DNA of 50,561 nucleotides from Candidatus Faecalibacterium faecigallinarum (lineage in GTDB: Bacteria; Bacillota; Clostridia; Oscillospirales; Ruminococcaceae). Both the position numbers and the translations under genes were made by a program. The notes under the pieces are model-generated. The model searched no databases and was not told the DNA's origin. It saw nothing but the letters and a program-made list of their open reading frames with translations. The stretch is taken from assembly GCA_019119685.1 (NCBI GenBank), contig DWWN01000015.1:1-50561 (forward strand), given 5' to 3'. This document shows, piece after piece, positions 32,619-41,149 of this stretch; the stretch's first letter is position 1; each line of letters opens with the position of its first letter.

Positions 32619-33497
32619 TCACTGGGCCGCGCCGGACAGCTGCCGGACAAAGGCCAGAATGGAACGCACCGCGTCAAAGATGGCGGCCAGGGCGTCGATG
32701 TCCCCGTCCTGCATGACCGAGGCGGGGGCTTCGATGTCGTAATCGCCGGGCAGGGCGCGGCCGGTCAGCTCAAAGTGGAGGCCCTGACCGGGCAGGTCCA
32801 CCAGGACATGGCAGGTGAAAAACTCGGCAAAGAGGCTGCGTGGCGGGAAGCCGATGACGATTTCGGCGCTGCCGGTATCCTGGGGGGCAAAGTAGAGGTA
32901 GCCATCCAGCGCGCCCTCGGGCCGGACCCGCTGCATTTGGCCGGGGGCAAAGGCCGCCGCCGAATATTGCTCCATCTCCGCGACGGCGGGTTCGGCGCCC
33001 AGCAGCCGGGCCAGCTGGGTCTGGGTGATATAGTCCCCCAGGCCCCAGTCGGGGATGAGGGAGGAGATGACCGGGTACTGGGCCGACAGCCCGGACAAAA
33101 GGGTGCGGTAGATCTGCCGGACGTTCAGGTAGACCAGGCCGTCCTTGACGTACAGGTCGGTGAAAGCCTGGTCGGGCCCCGGGGCCTGGTCAGACTGGAA
33201 GGCGGCAGAGCCGACGTTGTACCAGGCCAGGTAGAGGCTGTCGCCGCTGCTCTGGCCCGTCACCGAGCCGGTGAGGGCGTCCAGTGCGTCCAGGACGGCG
33301 TAGGCCGTCGAGGGCTCGGGGGAAGTGGAGGTGACGGTGTAATCAAAGGTAAAGGCCGCGCCAGCCTGCAAAGCGCCGGCTTTGGCCCGGATGAAGGCGT
33401 ACAGCCCCAGCAGCGCCAGGGCGGCGGCCGCCAGCAGGGCCAGCACCGCCAGGAGAACGGTGCGGCTGCGGCGGGAAGAAGAACGGGATGCGCTCAT
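32619..33497 (-). CDS. membrane-anchored extracytoplasmic protein of unknown function
   Basis: The 292-residue protein begins with a basic Ser/Arg cluster and one membrane segment (about 14-38). A soluble beta-rich domain follows, with LYLAWYNVGSA, DLYVKDGLVYLNV and DGYLYFAPQDTGSAEIVIGF. The pattern recalls lipoprotein-like domains that bind lipid or cell-wall material, but I do not recognise a family. AAGGAGG precedes ATG 33497 by six bases. It is probably co-transcribed with the amidohydrolase. Confidence 0.75.
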   Translation of the reverse strand: MSASRSSSRRSRTVLLAVLALLAAAALALLGLYAFIRAKAGALQAGAAFTFDYTVTSTSPEPSTAYAVLDALDALTGSVTGQSSGDSLYLAWYNVGSAAFQSDQAPGPDQAFTDLYVKDGLVYLNVRQIYRTLLSGLSAQYPVISSLIPDWGLGDYITQTQLARLLGAEPAVAEMEQYSAAAFAPGQMQRVRPEGALDGYLYFAPQDTGSAEIVIGFPPRSLFAEFFTCHVLVDLPGQGLHFELTGRALPGDYDIEAPASVMQDGDIDALAAIFDAVRSILAFVRQLSGAAQ

Positions 33498-33558
33498 AAA
33501 AAGCCTCCTTTGGATGGGGCCCGGCGGTGACGATTCTGTGCAGGACGCCGGGTTTCCC

Positions 33559-33587
33559 TTGTTTGCGGCGGAAAAATATGGTAAAAT
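33559..33587 (+). promoter_or_regulatory. sigma-A promoter of the lipoprotein gene
   Basis: TTGTTT (33559-33564), 17 bp, TAAAAT (33582-33587), 38 bp before the start codon. Confidence 0.7.
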
Positions 33588-33624
33588 GGGCCCGTTATAT
33601 TCCAGACGAAAAGGAGCGGCCCCC

Positions 33625-34437
33625 ATGAAAGAACGTGTGTTATCTCTGGCCCTGTGCGGGCTTTTACTGCTGACTGGCTGTCAAAACGAGACGGTGCAGG
33701 AGGAGATCTGGGAGCTGGAAGCGGAGGACGCGGCCGTCTTTGCGGACGGGGAAGCGGTGGACCGCTGGCGGGGCTACCAGAACGGCCTGCGGGAGCCGTG
33801 GGTCCTGTACGAGCTTTCGGACGGGACGGTGCTGCTGCAGGAAAACGACACCGGCGGGCCGGAGGGCAGCGCGGCCTATGCCGCCCTGAGCGAGGACGTG
33901 CAGGCCGCCGTCTCGGCCTGGTACCAGGGGGAGGGGGCGCGGTACGACCTGACCGCCCTGCTGCAGGCCTGCTACGACCGCTATCAGGCGGTGGGGAGCG
34001 AGGCGTTCGAGCCGGGGCTGGTGGCCCAGACTGCCGCCGCCACCGCCGCCAGCGAAAAGGCGGTCTATCTGGTGACGACGGTGGAGCAGGCCGTAGACCC
34101 GGCTGCCGGCGAAATGCTGCGCTACGGCACGGCCTTTGACCGGGCCACCGGCCAGCGGCTGGAAGTGTGGAGCCTGTTCACAAAGCCGGAGGCGGAAGCA
34201 CGGCTGGCCCTGGCCGCCGCCGCAGGGGACGACCCCGACATCCAGGCGCGGCTGGCCGAGGCCATCGACCCCCAGCACATCCTCTTTTATGAGGACCATT
34301 TGGAAATAGACTTCCCGGCGGGGGCCTTTGAAGGGCTGGACACCGGCTATATCCTGTCGGTGGACTATGCCCGTCTGGACGGCGTGCTGGACCCCTCGGC
34401 GCTGCCGGGCGCGGGCGGAGCCGGTCAGGATGGCTGA
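33625..34437 (+). CDS. lipoprotein with a DUF3298/RsiV-like domain
   Basis: The 270-residue protein has a signal peptide with lipobox LLLTGC (Cys20). The C-terminal half has YGTAFDRATGQRLEVWSLFT (about 170-189) and AIDPQHILFYEDHLEIDF (about 213-230). This resembles the DUF3298 region in anti-sigma factor RsiV and related surface proteins; the match is by eye and modest. AAAAGGAG precedes ATG 33625. The last 13 bases overlap the convergent HAD gene. Confidence 0.75.
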   Translation: MKERVLSLALCGLLLLTGCQNETVQEEIWELEAEDAAVFADGEAVDRWRGYQNGLREPWVLYELSDGTVLLQENDTGGPEGSAAYAALSEDVQAAVSAWYQGEGARYDLTALLQACYDRYQAVGSEAFEPGLVAQTAAATAASEKAVYLVTTVEQAVDPAAGEMLRYGTAFDRATGQRLEVWSLFTKPEAEARLALAAAAGDDPDIQARLAEAIDPQHILFYEDHLEIDFPAGAFEGLDTGYILSVDYARLDGVLDPSALPGAGGAGQDG

Positions 34438-35183
34438 ACTTCCCCGGCCAGGATGGCCCCCATGCGGGGGATGTCCATTTCGGGCAGGACGAAGGTGGCC
34501 TCGGGCAGCGGGTCGGCGGGGGAGAGGTTCGAGTGGACGTAGAGCACATCCAGGCCGGCGTCCCTGGCTCCGGCGGCGTCGCAGACGGGGTCGTTGCCCA
34601 CCATGATGCTGCGGGCGGGGTCCAGGCGCTGCTCGTCCAGCAGCAGGCGGAAAAAGCGCCGGTCCGGCTTTTTGCAGCCGCAGTCCGACGAGAGGTAGAC
34701 CGCGTCGAAGGCGTCCGCAAGGCCCAGCGCCCGCATCTCGTGGGCGGTGAAGATGGCCTGCGCGTTGCTCAAAAGATAGAGCCGGCCGCCTTTGGCCCGC
34801 AGCATGGCCAGCATTTCGGGCACCCCGTCGTAAAGGCGGAGATAGCCGGTGGTCATGGCGCGGAAAAACTGCCCGGCATGGACGGCCAGGGTCTTGTCCG
34901 CCGGGGCGCCTTTGGCCTGGAACAGCGCCTGGAACACGCCCGCCAGCTCGATCTCGGGGTGGGCCTCGTGGCTGTCGCGGCGCAGGCCCTCGCGGCCCGC
35001 CGTCTGCCGGCCCACCTCGGCCAGGTAGGCCGCGCGCAGCTCGTCGGGGGCGTAGCGGGCCCCGTAGTAGCTGTAAAAGCGGGCCAGCGCCGCCCAGGCG
35101 GCGGGCTGGTCCTCGTCGGTATGGATATCGACAAGCGTGCCGTATAGATCAAAGATGTAGTTCTGATAGGGCAGCGTGTGCAT
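34425..35183 (-). CDS. HAD-superfamily hydrolase (YjjG/PhoG-like)
   Basis: The 252-residue protein has motif I FDLYGTLVD (about 12-20), motif II LLSNAQ (about 135), motif III Lys in CGCKKPDRRFF (about 165) and motif IV MVGNDPVCDAAG (about 190). The cap is C1-type. Tyr after the nucleophile Asp is typical of the nucleotidase/phosphatase subgroup. Metabolite phosphatase activity is likely; the substrate is unknown. GGAGG precedes ATG 35183. A minus-strand promoter TTGACA-18-TACCAT lies at 35244-35215. Confidence 0.9.
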   Translation of the reverse strand: MHTLPYQNYIFDLYGTLVDIHTDEDQPAAWAALARFYSYYGARYAPDELRAAYLAEVGRQTAGREGLRRDSHEAHPEIELAGVFQALFQAKGAPADKTLAVHAGQFFRAMTTGYLRLYDGVPEMLAMLRAKGGRLYLLSNAQAIFTAHEMRALGLADAFDAVYLSSDCGCKKPDRRFFRLLLDEQRLDPARSIMVGNDPVCDAAGARDAGLDVLYVHSNLSPADPLPEATFVLPEMDIPRMGAILAGEVQPS

Positions 35184-35214
35184 ACAAAAAACCTCCTGCG
35201 TATGAGATACCGCC

Positions 35215-35244
35215 ATGGTACCATAGGGCAGGAGGTTTTGTCAA
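35215..35244 (-). promoter_or_regulatory. promoter of the HAD hydrolase gene
   Basis: On the minus strand TTGACA (35244-35239), 18 bp, TACCAT (35220-35215). It starts right at the end of the small ORF at 35245-35325. Confidence 0.6.
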
Positions 35245-35325
35245 TCAATCGTCCGGTTCGCCGTCCGGGCGGGGGCCGGGGTTGCCTTCGGGGTCCAGGG
35301 CAGGCAGGAGAATGGATTCAGGCAT
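35245..35325 (-). CDS. candidate 26-residue small protein with a strong ribosome-binding site
   Basis: ATG 35325 has a perfect AAGGAGG with seven-base spacing. Upstream on the minus strand is an extended -10 (TG-C-TATACT, near 35368-35360). The peptide is Pro/Asp/Glu/Gly-rich (begins MPESILLPALDPEG, ends DGEPDD), acidic and without a membrane segment. It ends just before the HAD gene promoter. It has no recognisable family. The regulatory signals are better than chance, but translation is unproven. Confidence 0.5.
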   Translation of the reverse strand: MPESILLPALDPEGNPGPRPDGEPDD

Positions 35326-35528
35326 GGTGGTACCTCCTTTTTGGGCGGGATCGGTCTGCCCCCAGTATAGCATACACAAGCGCCCGGCGGGAGGGGGAAT
35401 TGCACTTTTTGTGGCAAAAACTGCGAAATTTGCACTTTGTTTGCCCTGTGGGGGTGACAAGCCCCGGCGGGGCGTGGTATGCTGGAACGTGCAAGAGCTT
35501 TTCACCTGCGCAAAAGGAGGCAGACAAG

Positions 35529-35846
35529 ATGGAACACATGGCATGGAAGGGCCGCGTCAAGCCCGGCTGCAAGGCGGAGTACCAGCGCCGGCACAACGAG
35601 ATCTGGCCCGAGATGGTGGCCGTTTTGAAAGAGGCGGGCATCTGCAACTACAGCATCTTTTATGTAAACGACGAGCTGTTCGGCTATTACGAGTGCGAAA
35701 AGGGGGTGGCCTGGGCCGAAAAGGTGCAGGCCGAAAGCCCGGTGGTGGCCCGCTGGAACGAGTATATGGCCGACATCCTGGAATTGGAGATGGACCCCGT
35801 CACCGGGGCCCAGCCCAAGCTGGAACAGGTGTTCCGGTTAGACTGA
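35529..35846 (+). CDS. rhaM: L-rhamnose mutarotase
   Basis: The 105-residue protein matches RhaM in size. It has WKGRVKPGCKAEYQRRHNEIWPEM (about 6-29), with the His/Tyr active-site region, and NYSIFYVNDELFGYYECE (about 40-57). It interconverts alpha and beta L-rhamnose before isomerisation. AAAGGAGG lies eight bases before ATG. It opens the rhamnose region and converges on the AraC gene with a 9-base overlap. Confidence 0.93.
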   Translation: MEHMAWKGRVKPGCKAEYQRRHNEIWPEMVAVLKEAGICNYSIFYVNDELFGYYECEKGVAWAEKVQAESPVVARWNEYMADILELEMDPVTGAQPKLEQVFRLD

Positions 35847-36806
35847 TTCCCGGCGCCGGTATTCGGCAGGGGAGCAGCCGTACCGCTCGCGGAAGCGGCG
35901 GTAAAAGTAGCTGCTGTTCTCGTAGCCGATGTTTTCCAGCACCGTTTCCACCGGCAGGGGTGTGTGGGTGAGCAGGTAGGCCGCCTGCTGCAATTTGCGC
36001 TGCTGCAGCAGCTGGCGGAAGTTCTGGCCGGTGTGCTTTGTCAGCAGCCGGCTGACCGCATAGGCAGGCTGATGCAGCCGGGCGGCCGCATCCGCAAGAG
36101 TACCGTCTTTGTAGTGCGCCTCAATGTACTGGAGCACCGCAAAGACGGTATTTTCGTCGTGGCGGTCGGGGCCGGAGCGGTTGATGTCGGGGGCGAACAG
36201 GGACAGGTTGAGCAGCAAAAGGCCCATGGTGGTCTCGTTCAGGTCGTTGACGCCGGATTTGTCCTCCAGCAGCGTCCAGATCATGTTTTCGAGCAGGTTG
36301 TGTACCGGCAGGATATCCTGGGCGCGGATGTGCAGCCAGCCCGCAAAGGCCGAGCTGCCCGCCAGGGTGGAGACCAGGAAGTCCCGCAGGACGTTTTCCC
36401 GCTCCAGCATGGCAAAGCTGCGGTCGAAAAACTGGGGCAGGATGATAAAGTTGACCGCCACATCGTCGAGCGCGGCGGGCAGGATCTCGTGGTAGACCGC
36501 CTGGTTCAGGAACAAAAGGTCGCCGGTCTCGAGGGTGACGGTGTCGGCCCCGTTGACGATGTGGGTGGTGGAGCCGCTGCACATATAGATCAGCTCTACA
36601 TAGTTGTGGCGGTGGCGGGGGAAGTGGACGAACCGGGTGTGGGGCCGCACCTCGATCAGCTTGCCCTTTTCCAGCAGCTTTGCGCTGTCCACGACGAACT
36701 CCCGCCGGGAGGTATAGCGGGCCCGCTCGACGGTGCCGTCCCCGGCGAGGAGGGCCTGTTCCTCCTCCGTGACCTGGCGCAGGCGCTCCAACAGTTTTGC
36801 GTTCAT
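35838..36806 (-). CDS. AraC-family regulator of the rhamnose genes
   Basis: The 322-residue protein has an N-terminal cupin-like sensor (HFPRHRHNYVELIYMCSGSTTHIV, about 68-91) and a C-terminal double HTH. The HTH has TLADAAARLHQPAYAVSRLLTKHTG (about 240) and ENIGYENSSYFYRRFRERYGCSPAEYR near the end. Such proteins activate sugar operons when the sugar is bound. It diverges from rhaB; the rhaB promoter has a good -10 but a poor -35, as expected for an activated promoter. AAAGGA precedes ATG 36806. Confidence 0.92.
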   Translation of the reverse strand: MNAKLLERLRQVTEEEQALLAGDGTVERARYTSRREFVVDSAKLLEKGKLIEVRPHTRFVHFPRHRHNYVELIYMCSGSTTHIVNGADTVTLETGDLLFLNQAVYHEILPAALDDVAVNFIILPQFFDRSFAMLERENVLRDFLVSTLAGSSAFAGWLHIRAQDILPVHNLLENMIWTLLEDKSGVNDLNETTMGLLLLNLSLFAPDINRSGPDRHDENTVFAVLQYIEAHYKDGTLADAAARLHQPAYAVSRLLTKHTGQNFRQLLQQRKLQQAAYLLTHTPLPVETVLENIGYENSSYFYRRFRERYGCSPAEYRRRESV

Positions 36807-36833
36807 GGTGAGTGATCCTTTCTTTAAGGGCAC

Positions 36834-37060
36834 CCCTCTCAGTCTCGCCGCCCTGACGGGCGTCTCGCCAGCTCCCCCGCGGGGGGAGCCAAGTGTACGT
36901 GCGTCAATTATGGTAAACTGCACTGTAAGGCAAAGCTGTGAGCAAGTTTGCCTTACCACCTCTTGGCCGCCACCCACGGGCGTGCACTTGCCTCGCCCGG
37001 TGGGAGAGGTGGCACAGGACGCGCAAGCGGACTGTGACGGAGAGGGCAACCGGCAGGCGA
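36834..37060. repeat. fold-back element R1, in the AraC-rhaB intergenic region
   Basis: It is bounded by CCCTCTC (36834-36840) and GAGAGGG (37040-37046), with a shared extension to 37060. Internal hairpins include CTCCCCC/GGGGGGAG and GTAAGGCAAA/TTTGCCTTAC (36925-36956). It is nearly identical to R4 in opposite orientation. No gene is present here. Confidence 0.9.
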
Positions 37061-37237
37061 GACGCAGAGGAAAGCCTCCGGGCGGCTTTGGTGGGGTTGG
37101 CAACAGCATACCACACCGGGACGCAAATTGCAAGAAAGGTCCGTGTTTTGTCCCGCTGGCGTCCTTACGGCGGCGGGGCGGGCGGGGGTATACTTGTAGC
37201 AGAAAAACCAAAGAACCAAGGAGGCGGTTCATACTTT
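37061..37237 (+). promoter_or_regulatory. rhaB promoter region
   Basis: TATACT at 37189-37194 is a good -10, but the matching -35 (TTACGG) is weak. AAGGAGG at 37218-37224 is the ribosome-binding site, with an unusually long 13-base gap to ATG. AraC-type direct repeats were not obvious by eye. Confidence 0.55.
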
Positions 37238-38551
37238 ATGGAGAAAGTTACCCTGGCCATTGACATCGGCGCGTCCAGCGGGCGGCATATCGTGGGCTGG
37301 ACCGAGGGGGACTGGCTGTGCACAGAAGAAGTGTACCGCTTCCCCAACGGCCCCCAGCGGCAGGACGGCCACCTGGTGTGGGACATCGACGGCATCCTGG
37401 CCCATGTCAAGGCGGGCATCCGTGAGGCGTTCCGGCGGTATCCGTCCATCCGCAGCCTTTCCATCGACACCTGGGCGGTGGATTACGTCCTGCTGGACCG
37501 GGACGGCGCGCCCATCTATCCCTGCTACGCCTACCGGGACGGCCGCACCGCGGCGGCAGTGGAGGCGGTGCACCGGACCATCCCCTTTGCGGAGCTGTAC
37601 GGGCGGACGGGCATCCAGTTCCAGCCCTTCAACACGGTGTACCAGCTGTACGCCGACAAGCTGGCCGGGCGGCTGGACCAGGCGGAGGACTTTTTGATGC
37701 TGCCCGAGTATCTTTTGTGGAAGCTGTGCGGCGTCAGGGCGCGGGAGTACACCAACGCCACCTCCACCGGCCTGGTCAACGCCGAAACCAAACAGTACGA
37801 CACGGCCATCCTGGCGGCGCTGGGGCTGCCGCAGCGGCTGTTCCCCAGTCTGACGGTGCCCGGCGCGGTGCTGGGCCCCCTGACCGACGCGGTGGCCGCC
37901 GAAGTGGGCGGGCAGACCGCCGTGGTGCTGTGCGCCACCCACGACACCGCCAGCGCGGTGGAGGGCATCCCCATGGAGGAAGGGGAGGGGCTGTTCCTCT
38001 CCTCCGGCACATGGAGCCTGCTGGGGGCAAAGCTGCCCGCGCCCATCACCAGCGACGCGAGCTGCAAGGCAAACTTTACCAATGAGGGCGGCGTGGGGTA
38101 CATCCGCTACCTGAAAAACATCATGGGGCTGTGGATCGTCCAGTGCCTGCAAAAGCAGCTGGGCATCTCCTTTGGGGAGATGGTGGACCTGGCCCGCACC
38201 AGCCGCTACGAGGGCACGTTTGACGTGAACGAGGCGCGCTTCTCGGCCCCGGCCGACATGAAGGCCGAGATCGCCGCGGCCCTGGCGGAGCAGGGCACGC
38301 CCCCCGCCGGCGACGCCGACCTGATCCTGAGCGTCTACCGCTCGCTGGCCGCGAGCTACGGCCAGGCGGTGCGCCAGCTGGAAGAGCTCACCGGCCGCCG
38401 GTGGGATACGCTCTACATTGCCGGGGGCGGGGCCAAAAACGAGCTGCTGAACCAGCTCACCGCCCAGGCCACCGGCAAACGGGTGATCGCCCTGCCCATC
38501 GAGGCGACCGCCATCGGCAACCTGAAACTACAGATGCAGCAGGAGGTATAA
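37238..38551 (+). CDS. rhaB: rhamnulokinase
   Basis: The 437-residue FGGY-family kinase has AIDIGASSGRHIVG (residues 7-20), SIDTWAVDYVLLD (about 75-87), EYTNATSTGLVN (about 170), ATHDTASAVEGIP (about 230) and YIAGGGAKNELLNQLTA (about 393). It phosphorylates L-rhamnulose. The isomerase gene follows after four bases, so they form an operon. Confidence 0.96.
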   Translation: MEKVTLAIDIGASSGRHIVGWTEGDWLCTEEVYRFPNGPQRQDGHLVWDIDGILAHVKAGIREAFRRYPSIRSLSIDTWAVDYVLLDRDGAPIYPCYAYRDGRTAAAVEAVHRTIPFAELYGRTGIQFQPFNTVYQLYADKLAGRLDQAEDFLMLPEYLLWKLCGVRAREYTNATSTGLVNAETKQYDTAILAALGLPQRLFPSLTVPGAVLGPLTDAVAAEVGGQTAVVLCATHDTASAVEGIPMEEGEGLFLSSGTWSLLGAKLPAPITSDASCKANFTNEGGVGYIRYLKNIMGLWIVQCLQKQLGISFGEMVDLARTSRYEGTFDVNEARFSAPADMKAEIAAALAEQGTPPAGDADLILSVYRSLAASYGQAVRQLEELTGRRWDTLYIAGGGAKNELLNQLTAQATGKRVIALPIEATAIGNLKLQMQQEV

Positions 38552-38555
38552 CGCT

Positions 38556-39974
38556 ATGCTGATCGACACCAAAGCACGCGTGGGCGTCTTTGCCGTCGCC
38601 CTGGGAGCGTACCTGCCCCAGTTCCCCAGCCTGGTGCCCGAGTTCGAGGCACAGTACGCCGCGTTCCGGCAGACTCTGCCCGCCACCGTGGAAGCGATCG
38701 ACGGGGGCATCATCACCACCAAGGAGCTGGCCAGCGCCGCGGGGGACAAGTTCCGCGCCGCAGACGTGGACCTGGTCATCGTCCAGCTTTTGACCTACGC
38801 CACCTCGTACAACGTTCTGCCCGCCGTGCGGGACCTGAACGTGCCGGTGGTGCTGGTGAACGTGCAGAAAAAGCGGGCCCCCGACTACGCCCACACCGAC
38901 ACCCCCACCTGGCTGGGCGAGCTGTACGCCTGCGGCGCGGTGGGCGAGATGGTGGCCGACCTGGAGCGGGCGGGCAAGCGCCACGCCGTCATCACCGGAG
39001 TGGTGGAAGGGGGCGACCCCGCCGTCCAGGCCGAGATCGAGGACTGGTGCCGGGCGGCCCAGGTCCGCCGCCGCTTCCGGGACCTGAACCTGGCCCAGAT
39101 CGGCCGGCCCTACCCCGGCATGATGGATTTGTACATCGACGAGACCAACCTCTACAACCGGATGTTCCTGTACACCAAGCAGTTCGACTGGGAAAAGATG
39201 TGGGCCATCGCCGACGATGTGACCGACGAGGCCGCCATCCGCGCCAAGGCCGGGGAGATCCTGGACACCTTCGAGATCGAGGGCGGCGGCACGGTGGACA
39301 CCGTGTGGGAAATGGCCCGCTATGTGGTGGCCTTTGAGGCGTGGGTCAAAGAGGAAAAGCTGGGCTTCGTGGCCAGCCACTACGACGGCTTTGCCAAGGG
39401 CAAGGCGGGCGTGCTGGACAGTATGCTCATCCCCGCGTTCTCGATGCTCATCAAGCAGGGGGTGGCCTGCGCCGTTGAGGGCGACATCAAGGTGGCCATG
39501 GCCATGTCCATCCTCAAGACCATTGCGGGCACCGGCCAGCTGAGCGAGATGTACTCCATCGACTTTGACAAGGACATCTGCATCATTGGACATTCCGGCT
39601 CGGGCGACGCGGCCATCTCGGCCAAAAAGCCCACCATGAAGATCGTGCCGGTGTTCCACGGCAAGACCGGCGGCGGCTACCTGACCCAGTTCTACCCCCA
39701 CCTGGGCCCCGTCACCTACCTGGGCATCACCCAGGATATGGACGGCCACTTCAAGTTCGTTGTGGCCGAGGGCGTCAACGAGGACGGCCCCATCTTCACC
39801 TTCGGCGACACCAATATGCGCACCCGCTTTGCCTGCGGCGCGCGGGAGTTCGTCAACCGGTGGAGCGAGGCCGGCCCCACCCACCACATGGCCGCAGCCT
39901 CCGGCCGGCACATCGACACCATCCTCAAGGTGGCCAAGATCATGAACGTGCCGGTGGATGTTATTACGAGGTGA
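38556..39974 (+). CDS. L-fucose/L-arabinose isomerase-family sugar isomerase
   Basis: The 472-residue protein resembles the AraA/FucI superfamily: VQLLTYATSYNVLPAVRDLN (about 72), NRMFLYTKQFDWEKMW (about 200) and a C-terminal region with TNMRTRFACGAREFVNRW. It does not look like the canonical TIM-barrel RhaA. Its place between rhaB and rhaD argues that it performs the L-rhamnose to L-rhamnulose step. The ATG lies four bases after the rhaB stop and has AGGAGG inside the rhaB end. The substrate is inferred from context. Confidence 0.8.
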   Translation: MLIDTKARVGVFAVALGAYLPQFPSLVPEFEAQYAAFRQTLPATVEAIDGGIITTKELASAAGDKFRAADVDLVIVQLLTYATSYNVLPAVRDLNVPVVLVNVQKKRAPDYAHTDTPTWLGELYACGAVGEMVADLERAGKRHAVITGVVEGGDPAVQAEIEDWCRAAQVRRRFRDLNLAQIGRPYPGMMDLYIDETNLYNRMFLYTKQFDWEKMWAIADDVTDEAAIRAKAGEILDTFEIEGGGTVDTVWEMARYVVAFEAWVKEEKLGFVASHYDGFAKGKAGVLDSMLIPAFSMLIKQGVACAVEGDIKVAMAMSILKTIAGTGQLSEMYSIDFDKDICIIGHSGSGDAAISAKKPTMKIVPVFHGKTGGGYLTQFYPHLGPVTYLGITQDMDGHFKFVVAEGVNEDGPIFTFGDTNMRTRFACGAREFVNRWSEAGPTHHMAAASGRHIDTILKVAKIMNVPVDVITR

Positions 39975-39979
39975 ATGGG

Positions 39980-40234
39980 CAGGCTTGCCTGCCGGTTGCC
40001 CTCTCCGTCACAGTCCGCTTGCGCGTCCTGTGCCACCTCCCCCACCGGGGGAGGCAAGAGCACGCCCGTGGGTGGCGGCTAAGAAGTGGTAAGGCGAGCC
40101 TGTTTGCTGCTTTGCCTTACCGCTCCGTTTGCCCTGATTGACGTACGTACACTTGGCTCCCCCTGCGGGGGAGCTGGCGCGAAGCGCCTGAGAGGGGAGC
40201 ATGGGCGCCCGTCCGCCGCGCCTGAGAGGGCAAC
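39980..40234. repeat. fold-back element R2, between the isomerase gene and rhaD
   Basis: CCCTCTC (39999-40005) to GAGAGGG (40190-40196), with an additional terminal piece ending CGCCTGAGAGGGCAAC (to 40234). The central hairpin GTGGTAAGGC...GCCTTACCGC differs from R1 but keeps pairing. It follows the isomerase stop by a few bases. Confidence 0.88.
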
Positions 40235-40260
40235 AAAGAAAGCAAAGAGCAGCCTGGCGC

Positions 40261-40290
40261 TTGCGCCGCTGACCCGATCTATGTTATTAT
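40261..40290 (+). promoter_or_regulatory. promoter of rhaD downstream of R2
   Basis: TTGCGC (40261-40266), 18 bp, TATTAT (40285-40290), 17 bp before the start codon. It would make rhaD independent of read-through across the repeat. Confidence 0.5.
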
Positions 40291-40306
40291 AAGAGAGGTA
40301 TACAAA

Positions 40307-41134
40307 ATGGGCGTTTTGGATGTTGAGATCGTCAAGGGTTATATCCGTATGTGCACCGACGGCTGGCTGCAGGGCTGGCACGAGCGCAACGGCGGCAACC
40401 TGACCTATCGCATGAAGGACGAGGAGGTGGCGGCCTGCCGCCCCTTCTTCAACGCAGTTCCCGGCCCCTGGGTACAGATGGGCGTGCAGGCGGAAAACCT
40501 GGCCGGGGAATACTTCATCACCACCGGCTCGGGCAAGTATTTCCGCAACGTGGAGCTTGACCCCGAGCACAGCATCGGCATCGTGGAGATCAACGCGGCG
40601 GGCGACAGCTGGCGCATCGTCTGGGGCCTGGCGGGCGGCGCAAAGCCCACCAGCGAGTTCCCCAGCCACTTTATGAACCACAGCGTCCGCAAGGCGGCCA
40701 CCGGCGGGGCCAACCGGGTCATCTACCACTGTCACGCCACCAACGTCATTGCCCTGACCTATATCCTGCCCCTGACCGACCGGGACTTCTCCCGCGCGCT
40801 GTGGCAGAGCGCTACCGAGTGCCCGGTGGTGTTCCCCGAAGGGGTGGGCGTCTGCCCCTGGATGGTGCCGGGCGGGGCCGGCATCGCCATGGCCACCAGC
40901 GAGAAGATGAAGCACTACCAGGCGGCCATCTGGGCCCAGCACGGGCTGTTCGTCTCGGGCCCCGACTTTGACACCGCCTTCGGCCTGGCCCACACCATCG
41001 AAAAGAGCGCCGAGATCTACGTCAAGGTGCTGTCGATGGGCGGCGGGCTGATCCGCCAGACCATCACCGACGATGACCTGCGCGCCATCGCCCGGGACTT
41101 CGGCGTCGTCCTGAACGAGGACTTCTTGGACTGA
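40307..41134 (+). CDS. rhaD: L-rhamnulose-1-phosphate aldolase
   Basis: The 275-residue class II aldolase has GWHERNGGNLTYR (about 24-36) and TTGSGKYFRNVEL (about 71). Zn ligands are seen in VIYHCHATNV (about 139-148) and WAQHGLFV (about 208-215). TSEFPSHF carries the catalytic Glu. It splits rhamnulose-1-phosphate into DHAP and L-lactaldehyde. AGAGAGG lies eight bases before ATG. Confidence 0.96.
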   Translation: MGVLDVEIVKGYIRMCTDGWLQGWHERNGGNLTYRMKDEEVAACRPFFNAVPGPWVQMGVQAENLAGEYFITTGSGKYFRNVELDPEHSIGIVEINAAGDSWRIVWGLAGGAKPTSEFPSHFMNHSVRKAATGGANRVIYHCHATNVIALTYILPLTDRDFSRALWQSATECPVVFPEGVGVCPWMVPGGAGIAMATSEKMKHYQAAIWAQHGLFVSGPDFDTAFGLAHTIEKSAEIYVKVLSMGGGLIRQTITDDDLRAIARDFGVVLNEDFLD

Positions 41135-41149
41135 GCGCCCCGCGCCTGT

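Noticed and set aside
35191-35240. Inverted repeat AAAACCTCCTGC / GCAGGAGGTTTT as a hairpin hiding the HAD gene ribosome-binding site
   Set aside because: One arm lies between the -35 and -10 of the likely promoter, so it would not be in the transcript. A DNA-level operator cannot be excluded.
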